DNA from: Candidatus Gillettellia adelgis
GTDB lineage: Bacteria > Pseudomonadota > Gammaproteobacteria > Enterobacterales > Enterobacteriaceae
DNA: 64,000 nt
Assembly: GCA_020541285.1 (NCBI GenBank)
Contig: CP047043.1
Span: 1,240,001-1,304,000 of the forward strand
Direction: 5' to 3'
Part shown: positions 40,147 through 53,208 of the stretch, piece by piece
Layout: each line of letters opens with the position of its first letter
How positions within the stretch are numbered: the first letter of the stretch is position 1
Notes under the pieces: model-generated
What the model saw: only the letters and a program-made list of their open reading frames with translations
Databases searched by the model: none
What the model was told of the DNA's origin: nothing
Program-made: the position numbers and the translations under genes

Positions 40147-43100
40147 TGATCATAAATAATAAAAAACTATAGACATATTAATGGCGCTTCTTTTATTAAC
40201 GTCACCACATTAAGTACTATTAATAAATGACTTCTTAATAAATTCTACTAATTAATCTGTTAAGAATTAGCAAAGTTCTCTAATGATATTGCTCTTAGTC
40301 ATACAGCTCATTTACAATTTTGAAGCTATTTTATATCTAACATTATCAGACATAACCTAAATCAGCCCCTCTTTTTTATCATTTATCACATTAAGAATGT
40401 CGCACCGCTACTAATAGTTAGTTGCATGTATATATCTCCGTAAGATTACTTAATTAATCAGTCAAGTATTTATTTAAACCTAAGCAACGGACAGATACAG
40501 AGCTTTATACACTCAAAGCAATCATAATAATAGAGGATTATCTAACTAACTTGACGATATTAGGCATGACTGGTTTGAAGACATTTTACTATCGAGAATA
40601 TAATAACTAAGATTACACAACCTATGATAATGCTCACACTCAATAAGATGCTAGCTGTACAGTTGCACACTGTAATGAAAAAATTCTTTTCTAACATTTG
40701 GTAAGATATTTATTACTAAATTACTGCCAATTAGAAACATATTTCCCCACCCTGATGCCGATACCAAAAAAGACACTGTATATAAAAACGCATCGAGCAA
40801 ATACGACTTGCTGCTAAGGTGTAATGCGAGTACTACAATACAGTGATGGTAGTTTCTCTATGCAGATCTCTATAGCTAGGAGAGTTTCCGTTCTATATAA
40901 CACAATGCCGATGACTATATACCAACGTATAATGATCAAGTAGCAGAGTAATATTCTGCTAGTTCGCGGAATCATAATACACTCGTGTCAATCAAGGTTT
41001 CCGATGTTCTATCTCTCTCGAATCTAGAAAGAGATAGAACTTTTCAGTAAAATCAAATAATCCAGCACGTCTTATGAAATAGTTTTGATAAAGCAGCAAC
41101 TTGTTTGCATTTCATTGTCGTAAGCGGAAAATTAAACAGATAGTGCTGGCTTACACCCTTAAGTAAACATCGCATTATACAATATTTTATCGCTACTCCT
41201 CCAGGCTATAAAAATCATAATCAAGTTAACGGAATGTGACTAAGCGCTTTTTAATAAAAATACACAGTCCAAAAAAACGATTAATCTAACGCACTTATTT
41301 TAGTCTAAAAATAATAAACAATCAGAGGACTACAAAAGCAGTGAAGATCACTTACACTCTCTGTTCTACCACAATACAGGCATATTGATACCAAAACTCT
41401 TTCATCATTTAACAACCAACGCCATTATTAATTAATAATGGAGGTACTTTGATCACTATCCCATAAATTGTGATATATCTAACAAGAATCACATGTGTAA
41501 AGAAACTTCAGTAAAATACAGTTAATGTCAGAACGCAATAATCGCTACTACAATCTAAAACGATTGAAAATAACAGTACTTAAAGCCTATAATATATATT
41601 ATACTAAATAGATATATGTTTATGACCGTCAACTAGGTGCATTTATCTACGGTAGGCGTTCTCTTACTATATAGAGAACATGACGACAAACCTAAAATAC
41701 CTCTAATGATGATTTTAAAACAGGTAATCTCGGCTTTTTTGCTCTATATTAATTCTTAAATAAAACTATTCATCAACCAATGCGTAATCTCCATATATTA
41801 CATCACTAGACGACAATGATATTATTGAATAGATAGCTCAAGCGCTCAGCAAAAACAAGCGCTATTTTATGAGGCAGTAATTACATGATATACTAGTTAT
41901 ATCACATGATTAATCCTATAAAAAGGACTACTGATACTCTAAGGCGCAAGCAAAGCTTAAACAATTGCCGAAAGATAATCATAACAGTCAGGGAACAAAA
42001 GCATTGTTTTCCTATCATATATTCTAAAGTACTAGCGAAAAAATCTGCGAAGCTAGAACTATAGTGTTTATACTCATGCAAAACTTAAAGTTTGCAGTGG
42101 CGGGCGCGCTGCATGACATAATCTACCATCTGAGTAAATAAGCGAGCAATTATTAATCAAAATAATATGAAGCACTTGATTTTTTAAAACGCGAATTTCA
42201 TTTTTTCACCTAGCACAACTAATTACGGTCTATGCGACCAATTTTACCACTACAAACATGTTTATCACCTATATCTTAGACAACCTATACATGACTTAAC
42301 AATGGAATAACTGTTATACACATCCATGTCAAACTGAAATGCTATTACTTATCCAAGATACTGCATATTTTATTAGTACATCCTATTATAACAATAATAG
42401 AACATACCGCTTAGATTACATCTAACATGTATATTCATCTAGAACAAAAAGAGCTATATCAGAAAATATGAGCACCGAATTGATCGTAAAACAACTTATT
42501 AAAAATTTTATAAACCCTTTACACATCACTATAGCTAATAAAAAATTCATGCTGCAATCTATAACGCTCACAACAGAGCTATAATATTTTGCGTAAAATG
42601 CACGTAAAAAATTTATATTTTAATGAACTATATAATATACGCGCAGTACCTGTAGTGATTGAACACGTCCAAGATTATTATATATTGCTTAACATTATAC
42701 ATACCACCTTCATTGTCTAAAAAAACTAGCTTAAAGCTTATATCTTCCGCCAAAAATTAATAACTATCAATCCAGAACACCGTAATACTTGGCCTATGCA
42801 AATAAAATGCTGGACATTCAACTCTGCACGCAACAGATGCACAAAGATGCTAGACGGGGAGTATCTGCACATTAAAAACATAACGGTGCAAGAAACAATA
42901 CAATGTATGTACTAATAGCATCGTAGTGAATTAAATATGCAGCATATAACAAGAAAGCTCTTAAACTTTGGCAAAAGACTAGATGAAATCCGTGGTAGAT
43001 TCTTAATACTTCAGTGTATATTTTACTTAAGAAGTGACATGATACATCTAGTAATGCGTTTAATATGATTTTGCTTTTCCTATATATGCATAGCAATTTT

Positions 43101-44164
43101 AGTAGCTGTTATATTAGTATAAAAAGTGATTACCGTATCGCCGCATCATATTATTTACTTATTAAGTATTAATATGAATGAATTGAGAGCATAACCAAGA
43201 CATATGAATGAGCTTGCAATATTAAAGGATTAATGAAAGTATTTAAAATTTCACTAAAATACTAACCATACTCATTGTATACAAGAGCAAAAATACATTC
43301 TTACTATCTAAAAGAGCACTGAAAATTAGTAGCGTCTAACATCTACTATTAGTAGATATTTATTGATTAAAATAATAATTTTAAAAATGTATCACCGAAC
43401 ATCAAATAAAAATAATTTCATTAACTTATGCAATCACACGCTAGGCTTCTATCTATTTGCACCGCGAGATAGCACAATAATCGTAGTAGTGCGTTTTTTA
43501 ACGCATAGTATATTACTTATGAATATTCATTAATACCAATAACTTTGTTATTATTTATATTTTATAAAACAGTAAATTATGGAAGTTTCTTATACTATAA
43601 GTGCAGCGCGTTTAACTCAAAACTCAGCGTCTGCAAACATAGTTGTTATAATTCTGCATAAAGAAAAAGTATTACGTAGAGCATATATCAAGCATCCATA
43701 TAATCACTAATAATCGCATTAATCTAGCATATGACATCACTATTTCTATACCTATGATGTGAATTAACATCTTTATATCATTAGCTATAGTGATGAAAAG
43801 CAACTAAAACTATTTATAGAGATTTTAAAAATCCGACTTAAACTACTACGTAAGTATTTGCAAAATAAAATTAATTGTTAGATGCAATCGGTGTGAAATA
43901 TATTGATGTTAGGTAAAAGTTAAAACATGTAGTGGGTACATTACTATACCTTACAAATTATATCGTTTAATTAAAACAGTATATTCAATGTCAAGAACAA
44001 AATGCTATTAGCAATATGTACTTATTTCTTGTTTGAATCTTTATAATACAACAAAAAATATATGTTCTATATAAGCGTCCTCCTCTTTATAGTCTGTATC
44101 TAAGTAAAGCAATTAATTTACACCTAGACCTTTAATAATACTAGACTTCTATAATATACGTTAC
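40147..44164. other. AT-rich stretch of 4 kb, no gene recognised
   Basis: panF and prmA follow accC in relatives, but nothing of them is readable. The only structured element seen is the strong hairpin at 41006-41044. Short frames such as 42872-43096 do not resemble known proteins. Confidence 0.55.
41006..41044 (+). terminator. orphan Rho-independent terminator-like hairpin
   Basis: GTTCTATCTCT pairs perfectly over 11 bases with AGAGATAGAAC around a 13-base loop and is followed at once by TTTT. No gene lies within 800 bases upstream on the plus strand, so it either belonged to a lost gene or ends an unannotated small RNA. Confidence 0.5.
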
Positions 44165-45505
44165 TCACGAGCTCAACTGCTGCTCTAAATAATGAATGTT
44201 GGTGCTTCCATTTCGAAAGTTAACGTCGTTTATAATTTTTTGCTGAAACTTAATATTCGTGTTAATGCCATCAATGATTAGCTCCGCCAGTGCATTCTTC
44301 ATGCGAGCTATTGCCATATTACGGTTTTCACCGTAAGTAATCAGCTTGCCAATCATAGAATCATAGTATGGTGGTACAGTATAACCGGCGTAGATATGAG
44401 ACTCCCAACGGACACCGAAACCGCCTGGCGCATGGAAACGAGTGATCTTGCCTGGACTTGGTAGAAAAGTATGTGGATCCTCAGCATTAATTCGGCATTC
44501 TACAGCATGGCCGTGAATCTTCACCTCGTGCTGCTTCATTGATAACGGCATACCAGCAGCAATGCACAATTGTTCTTTGACTAAGTCTATACCAGTGATC
44601 ATCTCTGTCACTGGATGTTCAACCTGAATTCGAGTGTTCATCTCAATAAAATAAAATTCGCCGTTTTCATATAAAAACTCAAAAGTACCTGCACCTCGGT
44701 ATCGAATGTCCATGCAAACTTGTGAACAACGCTCGCCGATATAACGGCGTATATCGCTAGTAATACCTGGCGCTGGCGCTTCTTCTAGCACTTTCTGATA
44801 CCGACGTTGCATAGAACAATCACGCTCAGCTAGGTAAATAGCGCTTCCCTGGCCATCAGATAATACCTGTATTTCAATATGGCGTGGATTCTCTAAATAC
44901 TTTTCCATATACACTATATCATTATTAAAAGCTGCTTTAGCTTCTGCTTTTGTCATGTGAATAGACTGTTCAAGGTTTTGACAATTATATACCACACGCA
45001 TGCCACGACCGCCGCCGCCGCCAGATGCCTTAATAATTACTGGATAACCAATACGTTTAGCAACATCGTAGTTTTTATTCATATCATCCGTTAGCGGACC
45101 ATCCGAGCCAGGAATATATAGAGCTCCTGTTTTTTTCATAGCGTGGATTGCAGAAACTTTATCACCCATTAAACGGATAGTTTCTGCTTTTGGTCCAATA
45201 AAAATAAACCCCGAGCGTTCAACCTGCTCGGCGAAGTCAGGATTCTCAGAGAGAAATCCGTAACCGGGGTGAATAGCTGCCGCACCAGTAATTTCAGCAG
45301 CAGAAATAATAGCTGGAATATTTAAGTAACTTTTTACTGATAGCGCCGGACCAATACACAGGGTTTCATTAGCTAGCAATACATGTTTCAGGTCACGGTC
45401 AGCTATGGAATGCACTGCAACAGTCTTTATATCTAATTCTTTGCAAGCACGCAAAATACGCAATGCTATCTCGCCACGGTTGGCGATAACAATTTTATCG
45501 AACAT
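44165..45505 (-). CDS. accC: biotin carboxylase subunit of acetyl-CoA carboxylase
   Basis: ATP-grasp enzyme which carboxylates the biotin on AccB, the first half-reaction of malonyl-CoA formation for fatty acids. The 446 residues align without gaps to the E. coli protein at the active site. Lys116, Lys159, the glycine loop GGGGGRGM at 162-169, His209 and Lys238 are present, and [14 protein letters not shown] carries the metal and bicarbonate residues. Position 236, normally His in RRHQK, is Tyr (codon TAT). The start follows the accB stop by 11 bases, so accB and accC are cotranscribed, with a weak GGGG ribosome site. Confidence 0.95.
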   Translation of the reverse strand: MFDKIVIANRGEIALRILRACKELDIKTVAVHSIADRDLKHVLLANETLCIGPALSVKSYLNIPAIISAAEITGAAAIHPGYGFLSENPDFAEQVERSGFIFIGPKAETIRLMGDKVSAIHAMKKTGALYIPGSDGPLTDDMNKNYDVAKRIGYPVIIKASGGGGGRGMRVVYNCQNLEQSIHMTKAEAKAAFNNDIVYMEKYLENPRHIEIQVLSDGQGSAIYLAERDCSMQRRYQKVLEEAPAPGITSDIRRYIGERCSQVCMDIRYRGAGTFEFLYENGEFYFIEMNTRIQVEHPVTEMITGIDLVKEQLCIAAGMPLSMKQHEVKIHGHAVECRINAEDPHTFLPSPGKITRFHAPGGFGVRWESHIYAGYTVPPYYDSMIGKLITYGENRNMAIARMKNALAELIIDGINTNIKFQQKIINDVNFRNGSTNIHYLEQQLSS

Positions 45506-45516
45506 AAGATACCCCG

Positions 45517-45975
45517 TTAATCAATGACAACCAGTGGTTCGTCGTATTCAACTGATTGACCATTTTTAACAAGAAAAGCAGTAATAACGCCAGATTTATC
45601 GGCCTCAATTTGGTTCATCATTTTCATTGCTTCAACAATGCAAAGTGTATCACCGACATTTACATTTTGACCAACTTCTATAAATGCTTTCGCATTGGGA
45701 CTAGATGTACGGTAAAAAGTGCCGACTATTGGAGAACGAATAATATGACTATTCATCACAGATGGGGATTGTTTATCTGACACATTAGCCACTATAGAAG
45801 CTAAGGATGGCTGTTGCTGTGTTGGCAATGTGTATGCATGTTGCATGATTGGATAAGCTTGCGCTGCTCCGGCGCGACTAATGCGAACTGACTCTGCGCC
45901 TGAAGAAATCTCCAGTTCAGAAATACTTGACGCTTCCACTAATTCAATAATTTTCTTAATTTTACGAATATTCAT
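45517..45975 (-). CDS. accB: biotin carboxyl carrier protein
   Basis: Carries biotin between the biotin carboxylase and the carboxyltransferase of acetyl-CoA carboxylase. The chosen start gives 152 residues beginning [14 protein letters not shown], the standard N-terminus; an ATG five codons upstream is less likely. A Gln/Ser/Ala-rich linker (about 35-75) joins the N-terminal helix to the biotinyl domain. The biotin lysine is in [12 protein letters not shown], at residue 118. The domain ends with the normal YDEPLVVID. It lies between aroQ and accC as in E. coli. birA is not in this window. Confidence 0.95.
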   Translation of the reverse strand: MNIRKIKKIIELVEASSISELEISSGAESVRISRAGAAQAYPIMQHAYTLPTQQQPSLASIVANVSDKQSPSVMNSHIIRSPIVGTFYRTSSPNAKAFIEVGQNVNVGDTLCIVEAMKMMNQIEADKSGVITAFLVKNGQSVEYDEPLVVID

Positions 45976-46006
45976 GAGTATATGTCGCACTCTTTTTTTC
46001 TAACTA

Positions 46007-46459
46007 TTAATAGGCATCTGAAAGATGGTTAATCGCTGCCTGCAAAGCAAGACTGTAACCATTTACGCCTAATCCGCAGATCACACCCACCGCTAAATCA
46101 GAAAAGTACGAGTGATGACGAAAAGGCTCACGAGCGTTCACGTTAGATACGTGAATCTCAATAAAAGGAATCTGTACTGCCAGTAATGCATCACGTAATG
46201 CCACACTGGTATGTGTAAAAGCCGCTGGATTGATAAGAATAAAATCCGTATTTCCGCGTGTCTGATGAATGCGGTCAATTAATAGGTACTCCGCATTGGA
46301 TTGCAGATGACTCAGTGTTATACCTTGCACAGATGCCTGTTCTTCTAATCTATTAATGATCGCTTCTAGTGTTATTGAGCCATACTTTTCTGACTCACGC
46401 GTCCCTAACAAATTTAAATTTGGACCGTTTAAAAGCAAAATATGAAACTGATTCGTCAT
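46007..46459 (-). CDS. aroQ: type II 3-dehydroquinate dehydratase
   Basis: Converts 3-dehydroquinate to 3-dehydroshikimate, the third step of aromatic amino-acid precursor synthesis, as a dodecamer in the cytosol. The chosen start gives 150 residues, the family length, and places GGAGG 10 bases upstream. Two earlier in-frame ATGs (46468 and 46489) would give longer proteins without homology. [15 protein letters not shown] and the lid with [36 protein letters not shown] and [11 protein letters not shown] are all conserved. It leads the aroQ-accB-accC operon (31 bases to accB). Retention suggests that the symbiont still feeds chorismate or aromatic synthesis. Confidence 0.94.
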   Translation of the reverse strand: MTNQFHILLLNGPNLNLLGTRESEKYGSITLEAIINRLEEQASVQGITLSHLQSNAEYLLIDRIHQTRGNTDFILINPAAFTHTSVALRDALLAVQIPFIEIHVSNVNAREPFRHHSYFSDLAVGVICGLGVNGYSLALQAAINHLSDAY

Positions 46460-49400
46460 TGTGCTCATACCTCCGATATTAAAATGCACATCGTAAAAAT
46501 CACGCGATATTACTAACTTTAACGTATTAAAGAGACAGTTTAACCGAGAAAATAGAATAAAGATTTTTTATTAACGTAGATCGTAAAATCTTCAGATAAA
46601 TACTAATTTCTCATCAACGACATATAAAACTATAATGATAGTATGCTGTATTCAGCTAAAATTATATGTTTTAACATTGAACAATTTTCTTTAACTCTAC
46701 CTAAAATTATCCTGAAAGCCTAGCCACATATCATAGAAAAAAAGTCTTTTTCCATCCAACGCTTTTTATAAAGTAGAGTACCAGTTTGTTTATTATCTCC
46801 TGATTAAGCACTGTGCGAGATTTTAGTTTTACATTTAAATTCAGGTTACATGAAGCAGATAATAAAAACCTATTGCTATCTCTAAATTTTTTCGCCAATA
46901 CTGCACACAGTGATAACTTATTTATTAACGATCATATTAAAAGTACTTTAAATATAGTCGGATATTTCAATAAAATACAAGGAATAACACTATCTTACCG
47001 TTACATTGTCAAGTTTACTAAAATATACTCAACTGCTGCATTATTGGGCTAGTTTCCCTAGTATAATAAAAACAAATAATATTTACCATGAAGTTATTAT
47101 ATTCATGGATCAACGTATGTTTATATAGTAACTGCAACATAGCGCAGCTATAGTCTTTATGTAATCAAAACTGCCCATGGTTTCTACCGTTTATACTTTT
47201 CTTTTGTAAGCCGATAAATAACCATAGAGAGGCTTTATTCCTAATGTTTAATACATATGATGCATACGAATAGAAACTTATTCTGCGTGATCTACTCTGT
47301 TCAGTTTGCATATTCTTTCACGAATGTAAACTAATTTATACACTGTATTTATATACATCTAATAATAATTTTACAGCTAAGACAATAATTATAACAGCTA
47401 TAGCATTGCACCTAAACAGTTTAGTAGGATATACAACTGGATAAAGCAAACGTCGTGATAGCCGAGTGATTAAAAATCTCGACTCAACAGTGCCGGTATT
47501 GAGTCCTTGCAACACCTGTATAATTATTACGGCGCTTATTTCCGATGATTAGCTGACTAGTATTTAAATACGCATAGATACCCTGATATACAATAGTTTT
47601 ATGATTTATAGGGATATCTCAAGAACCATCTCTAAGTACTTATTTATAGTTATATGTTCTCCTATATCTTCCTCTACTATAAGGAAGATTAAATGTTACT
47701 TTTACTTAAACAACTCCAAATATTATTAATACGGCATAGATTTTTATTACAAAAGCAAGCATCGTTTTTGTAGATGAATAAAACTTTATAAAGCATAACG
47801 ACAGTGAGTATAAACATAGAAGACTCTAAAAATGAAGCATAATAATAAATTATCTTTATAAATATATCGCGTCCAACAATCTCTACAACGCTTAGTGATT
47901 GCAGATATTCTAAAATATGAGGACAACATACGTGACCAGGAGATAAAATATGATCAACATCATTAGATATAATTATTCTGCGAAATATTTGGAATATAAT
48001 AACGCAAAATATTGATATATTAACAATAAAACTATTTACCATATTTCATAAAAGAGATTATATATTCAGTATATTGTAATCGACACTATAATACATACTC
48101 AGTGAAACCCTCAAGATATTATATCTACCAGCGATCATTTTACACCCTGTAAACTCATGCAAATTGCACTTAAAATTAGACGAGTATTAACATCAGATGC
48201 TTTGCTATCTTGATTGATCAGGAGATTATAGAATGTATTACCAAAGGTAAACAGACCAGTGGTAATACCAATACTTTATGTCAGATATTTTAGAGAGTAA
48301 ATATTCATGCGTTAGACACAATAGTATATTGTGCTCATTATGGCTGATACAATAGTATTTCTTAACACTACATGAGCAAGACAATATATATTATTAGATC
48401 TAGCACGCTATATTATCTGGAGCTCTACTATTCCTTGCTGATATAAATTCTTTCATTATTAATGAATACCAGCATCTCAAAGAGATATCGCTTGATCACT
48501 TATTAGGTACAAACAAAAAAAAGGAACATCTGTCATAAAAACCCAATGTAGTCTTTTATCTAGACTTTATAGTACTGCAGTTATTTTTGTTACGATTTTC
48601 CACTATATAAACCTAATTAAATTCTTGGTATTATCCCTCTTGTTAACTAGACTATTAAGCGCACAACACTTTTAATACTTTTCTGTACAATATATTAATA
48701 GATGTATTAACTATAGAGATAAGAGACTATTCTCTCTACTCAGAATAGTAGTGCTGTTCTATCTACACGGTTATCGTATAACTCATAAATCTTGCTTAAA
48801 AGGATAATAAAAAGTGCAGCATGGTTATTCTGCAAGCACGACAACTTTCATGCTATCTTGTAATTCTGCGATCAATAACATAAATATTTCTAGTGAAAAA
48901 TATGGTGTAATAAACACGTTGCTAACCGAAACATTTTCAATATTAGCCAATAGTATTTATCTCACATAGCAAGAACGACAGACGGATCTCACTCCTTATT
49001 TCACATATTAATACTGCTATTATACGCCACATTAATACTCAACAACCGATAAGTAAATAAAGCACGGTATCAAGGGATACAGTTATTATATCGCTCGTTT
49101 ACTTACTAAAAATTTTTAAGCAACACCTCTTGATTATAGCTATAAACTAACAAATACACTCATTAAGTTAGATATATACTGCGAGTAATTTATTTTTAAT
49201 GACCCGCACATTTCAGTACGTACAATAAATTAGTAAACTAATTAAGATTCATGAGTTATTTCTTGGAACATGTAATAGTTTTACTTTATATATTATTAGA
49301 TACTGCGCTATACCGTGTAAAACACGAGAAATTTCTGATGTGCTCATTTATTCATGTACATTCAGTATTATTTCAAAGAAATCTATAAATAATCTATAGT

Positions 49401-52168
49401 CTTTAAGATCATTAATACAGGAGAATACTCATTATAAACTTCTCAAAATTCTTACTAATATTAAGGTTTACAATAACGCATAAAATACAAAATATTAAAA
49501 TCGCTATTGCTACCACATAGCAATTTTCTTTCTATGTTTTTAAAACCTATCCTAAAATTAACCCCTTATACCCGAATATTAATACCCTTATATAGCACAC
49601 AACGTGTAGATAAACACAACTGTCTAAATGATAATACGCTAATTCTATCCACCGCTCTTGCTGACAAAACACTACGCATTTCCTCATCACCATACTCATC
49701 CTCACTATTTCTAGTAGCCTATAAAAATAGGCTGAGTACATTAAGTGTAAAACTAACAAGTAGGACAATAGCGCTGTAGTATACAGCGCACTATTATGCA
49801 TAGTTATTTCAATAAAAACTTATGAATTGTTTCATTAACGTAGCTGATTTTTTTAGTTGTACGCTTTTTGGTGTTTTCAAATCTTACGTAAACTATCGCT
49901 GATCTCTGTAGGTTGCTTAATACATGTTTCTATTATTTAATAAACACTGAACTTTTCCATGAGTACTGATGCTAACTGTATTAGTCTTTGCACTGAATCA
50001 AATAGAAACATTGCGTAAAAATCTAGACTAACGAATATTTTCATAAAACTGCTATCGCTGGTATTATTTGAAATAGTATGCTCTAACTGATTGATAGTAC
50101 TTTTCGATACTACAGAATTTTATAACCTCAAAAAGACTTCGGGCACTGTAGTTTTATTAATGATATCAATATAATCACTGAGTGTACCCCTGCACACTAT
50201 CTACCTGTCAATGTTTTTACATAAAATACATTCGGCATGCTGTTTATTTTATGCAGCTAACACAGCATACTATTTTCCGATTATGCTATACTAACTATAT
50301 CGTGTGCGTATAGAATTTTTATAAAAACTCCATCAAAAATCGCTGATCAACTGCTTTTAGTTCGATGCACCAAGACAAATATCGTTAACATATAAAACAT
50401 TGTAATAGTGTTATTCAGACGGTAACATAGGATAATTGTTCATACTGGCTACCTTCTTTCAATATTCTTAGAGCCATGGTTTTAATTTATTAACTCCCAT
50501 CTTAATAAACCTTTATAGTACTGATCTATCGTGCTTTGTATAGCATCATTAGTGTTAATTTATTATATGTTAGTAAAAATTCAATCACATATCATGAGTA
50601 TCGATTCAATCTCAAAGCTTCTATAGTGACGTTTGTTTTTCCTGTTATTCTTAGCCATTATATGGCCTTTAGGGTATGCATAATGCAACAGTATTATAAT
50701 ACTTACCTGTATTTTTTTGATGCGATGAGTCTGTTATCACAAATAATACTAGAAAACATTTTCAACCCCTAAGACTTTTAACAAAGCTGACATATTTTAT
50801 GATTAGTTAAATAAGATCACTATATTTCTGTCTAATATTTCATAACAGAACAAGTCTATTGCTATGCGCAGATAATCTAGCATACTTATATCGATACAAA
50901 TAATTTTACTATGCTACGGTAGCTTTAGTTATGTTGCTACGAACTAATAGTTAGGAACGTCATGCATGTGAAATACTTGTTATCTCTAAAGTTTTTTTAG
51001 GTTATGCGTAGCAACGAGGAATAATCAGATCGTATATTATCTAATGGTCTTACCTATCATTCATGACGACTGATAATATAAAATAGGTTGCACGTAAGGC
51101 CGCTTGCACTAAAGGGATCTATTGACGACTCTAACTTTACACAAGTACAATAAAACTATTAATATTTATTGCATCAGCCTTAGTATAACAGCAGTTGTAC
51201 ATTTTTTAGCAAAACCAACATCTAATGCAGTTAGGTTAATACAATGATGCTCTAATTTATTAACTTGTGCTTGCACACTAAAAATAGTCGCTTAACTTAA
51301 AGTTTTATTCGCACTTTAAGTACTTATATACTTCGTCCTATTGAAGATCAGCCGGAAAATCAGGTGATAAATTTACTACTTGTACCATCAGAGAGGTAGA
51401 CTGCTATATCTAAAATATATTAAGTATCAAAAGAACAAGCACTATGTATTAAGTAGTTTAGTAGCATTTACTACAATCAACAAAAGAGCATCTGTCAGAT
51501 ATATAATAATTCTAGGGTCTGCAAACCCCGTCCAAGCAATTCCTATAGCTTCTATGCTTGAGATTTAGCGTATATTATTATTCAGTACGCAGTACTATCA
51601 AATAAATCTCAGCCTCGTACAAACGAATAGTCCTCTCATCATATATGAGTCTTAGATATAAGATTTAATAAAATCATTGTAATGCTAGAGTGATCTCTGT
51701 TATCGAAATATCTATGACAAAATAAGCTTTAGGACTCTCGTCTGCTAAATAACATGCGAATGTTAACACTTATTAAATAAGGTGTGTTGATGTAAGATAC
51801 AATATCTTCGATAATCATAAGCGATACTTACTATATTTTAAATAACAGATAACATAGATCATAGATAAACATATTAAAATTCACACTGCTTTAAACGATA
51901 TAAGCGCTAGTCTACAGACTAAAAATTAAAAATGATTTACATGGATTACTAATAATTTACATCAAAAATAGAAAGAGAAGCAATACACACTAGCACACTG
52001 ACCAAGATAGAATAAAAAGCATATTAGTATTGATATAATCATATCATTATAACTCAGGCGGTTCATTTGCAGTATGCTATTACAATAGTATTGTTTTGTT
52101 GATTTTAAAAGCTTTCTGAAGTAGACAATAATGTATGAATATTTTAGAAAAATAAGGGGTGCAGCATC
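46460..52168. other. AT-rich desert of 5.7 kb, no gene recognised
   Basis: This is the longest gene-free stretch in the window. Several short frames (46813-47052, 47689-48042, 49507-49779, 50536-50772) have no family resemblance and low-complexity composition. A sequence near 47455-47515 faintly recalls a decayed tRNA but does not fold into one. srkA and mobA, which precede dsbA in relatives, are not readable. Confidence 0.55.
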
Positions 52169-52792
52169 ATGAAAAAAATATGTTTAGCACTTGTTAGCAT
52201 GACTATGGTACACAGTGTCTTAGCTGCACAATTCAGTGATGGTGCTCAATATGTTACTATAAACAAACCTATGACTCATGAGCCAGAGGTACTAGAATTC
52301 TTTTCCTTCTACTGTCGGCACTGCTATCAGTTTGAACAAATCTATCATATTTCTGAGAGAGCAAAAAAAGAGTTGCCTCCTGGGACGAGAATCGTCAGAT
52401 ACCACGTGACGTTCTTAGGGCCACTAGGCAAGCTGTTGACACAAGCGTGGGCTGTAGCAATAGCATTAAATGTAGAGGACAAAGTCAGCCCGTTAATGTT
52501 TGGAGCCGTGCAACACAACCCAACCATACACACCCCAGATGACATACGTAACATATTTGTAAAAGCTGGTATCAACGCAACAGATTACGATGCTGCTTGG
52601 AACAGCTTGGGAGTGAAATCGTTGATAATGCAACAAGAAAGAGGTGCAGAAACATACCAACTACAAAGTGTACCGACTATCTTTGTTAACGGAAAATACA
52701 TGGTAAAAAACGACGGACTAGACACGAGTTCTATGAATGCTTATATCAAACAATTTTCCGAGGTGATCAAATTCCTAAATAAAAAAAAATAA
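52169..52792 (+). CDS. dsbA: periplasmic thiol:disulfide oxidoreductase DsbA, CRHC active site
   Basis: Puts disulfide bonds into exported proteins. It has 207 residues (208 in E. coli) with a signal peptide whose h-region spans about 5-17 and a likely signal peptidase I cut after SVLA. The thioredoxin-fold motif is CRHC at 49-52 instead of the family's CPHC; one base change (CCG to CGG) explains it. The cis-proline loop SVPTIFVNG (Pro169) and the helical insertion are kept. The ATG follows AAGGGG by about 10 bases. DsbB is not in the window. It lies upstream of polA on the same strand, as in E. coli, with the genes between them lost. Confidence 0.94.
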   Translation: MKKICLALVSMTMVHSVLAAQFSDGAQYVTINKPMTHEPEVLEFFSFYCRHCYQFEQIYHISERAKKELPPGTRIVRYHVTFLGPLGKLLTQAWAVAIALNVEDKVSPLMFGAVQHNPTIHTPDDIRNIFVKAGINATDYDAAWNSLGVKSLIMQQERGAETYQLQSVPTIFVNGKYMVKNDGLDTSSMNAYIKQFSEVIKFLNKKK

Positions 52793-53208
52793 ATTTAGTG
52801 ACTTTTAAGAAATATATTTAGTATATCTATACTAATTTATTAAATTAAACATTTACAATTTATTATGAGGCAATTAATTTACACTACATCAATGGTTATT
52901 AAAATATCTGATTTATCTAGGATAAGTTTATGTTACGCGCCAATACAGTAGATATAATAAATACCTATTCGAGCGACTAAAAAGTACAGCCATCGTGTGT
53001 ATAATCTCTGTTTAATTTTTAATTAAATTATATATTTTAAAAGTATCATTAAATCTACAATTTTTACACACGTCATTATTCATAGCAGTGACGTAGTGCT
53101 TGCTCTAGCGCGATCATGTTATTTAATCTATAACACATACTATAGTTTTATTGTCTACTGACCCAATTATATTACATATACTACTATGTCGCATGATAAC
53201 AAACACCA
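52793..53208. other. gap between dsbA and polA, no gene recognised
   Basis: 416 AT-rich bases. In relatives yihG-like genes lie here; none is readable. Confidence 0.5.

Noticed and set aside
46813-47052. 79-codon plus-strand frame
   Set aside because: It starts with GTG without a ribosome site and has no recognisable family; frames of this length occur by chance in the window.
47455-47515. Possible degraded tRNA (GCCGAGTGATTAAA followed later by a TTGAGTCC-like arm)
   Set aside because: The acceptor ends do not pair and no complete cloverleaf can be drawn; it may be chance.
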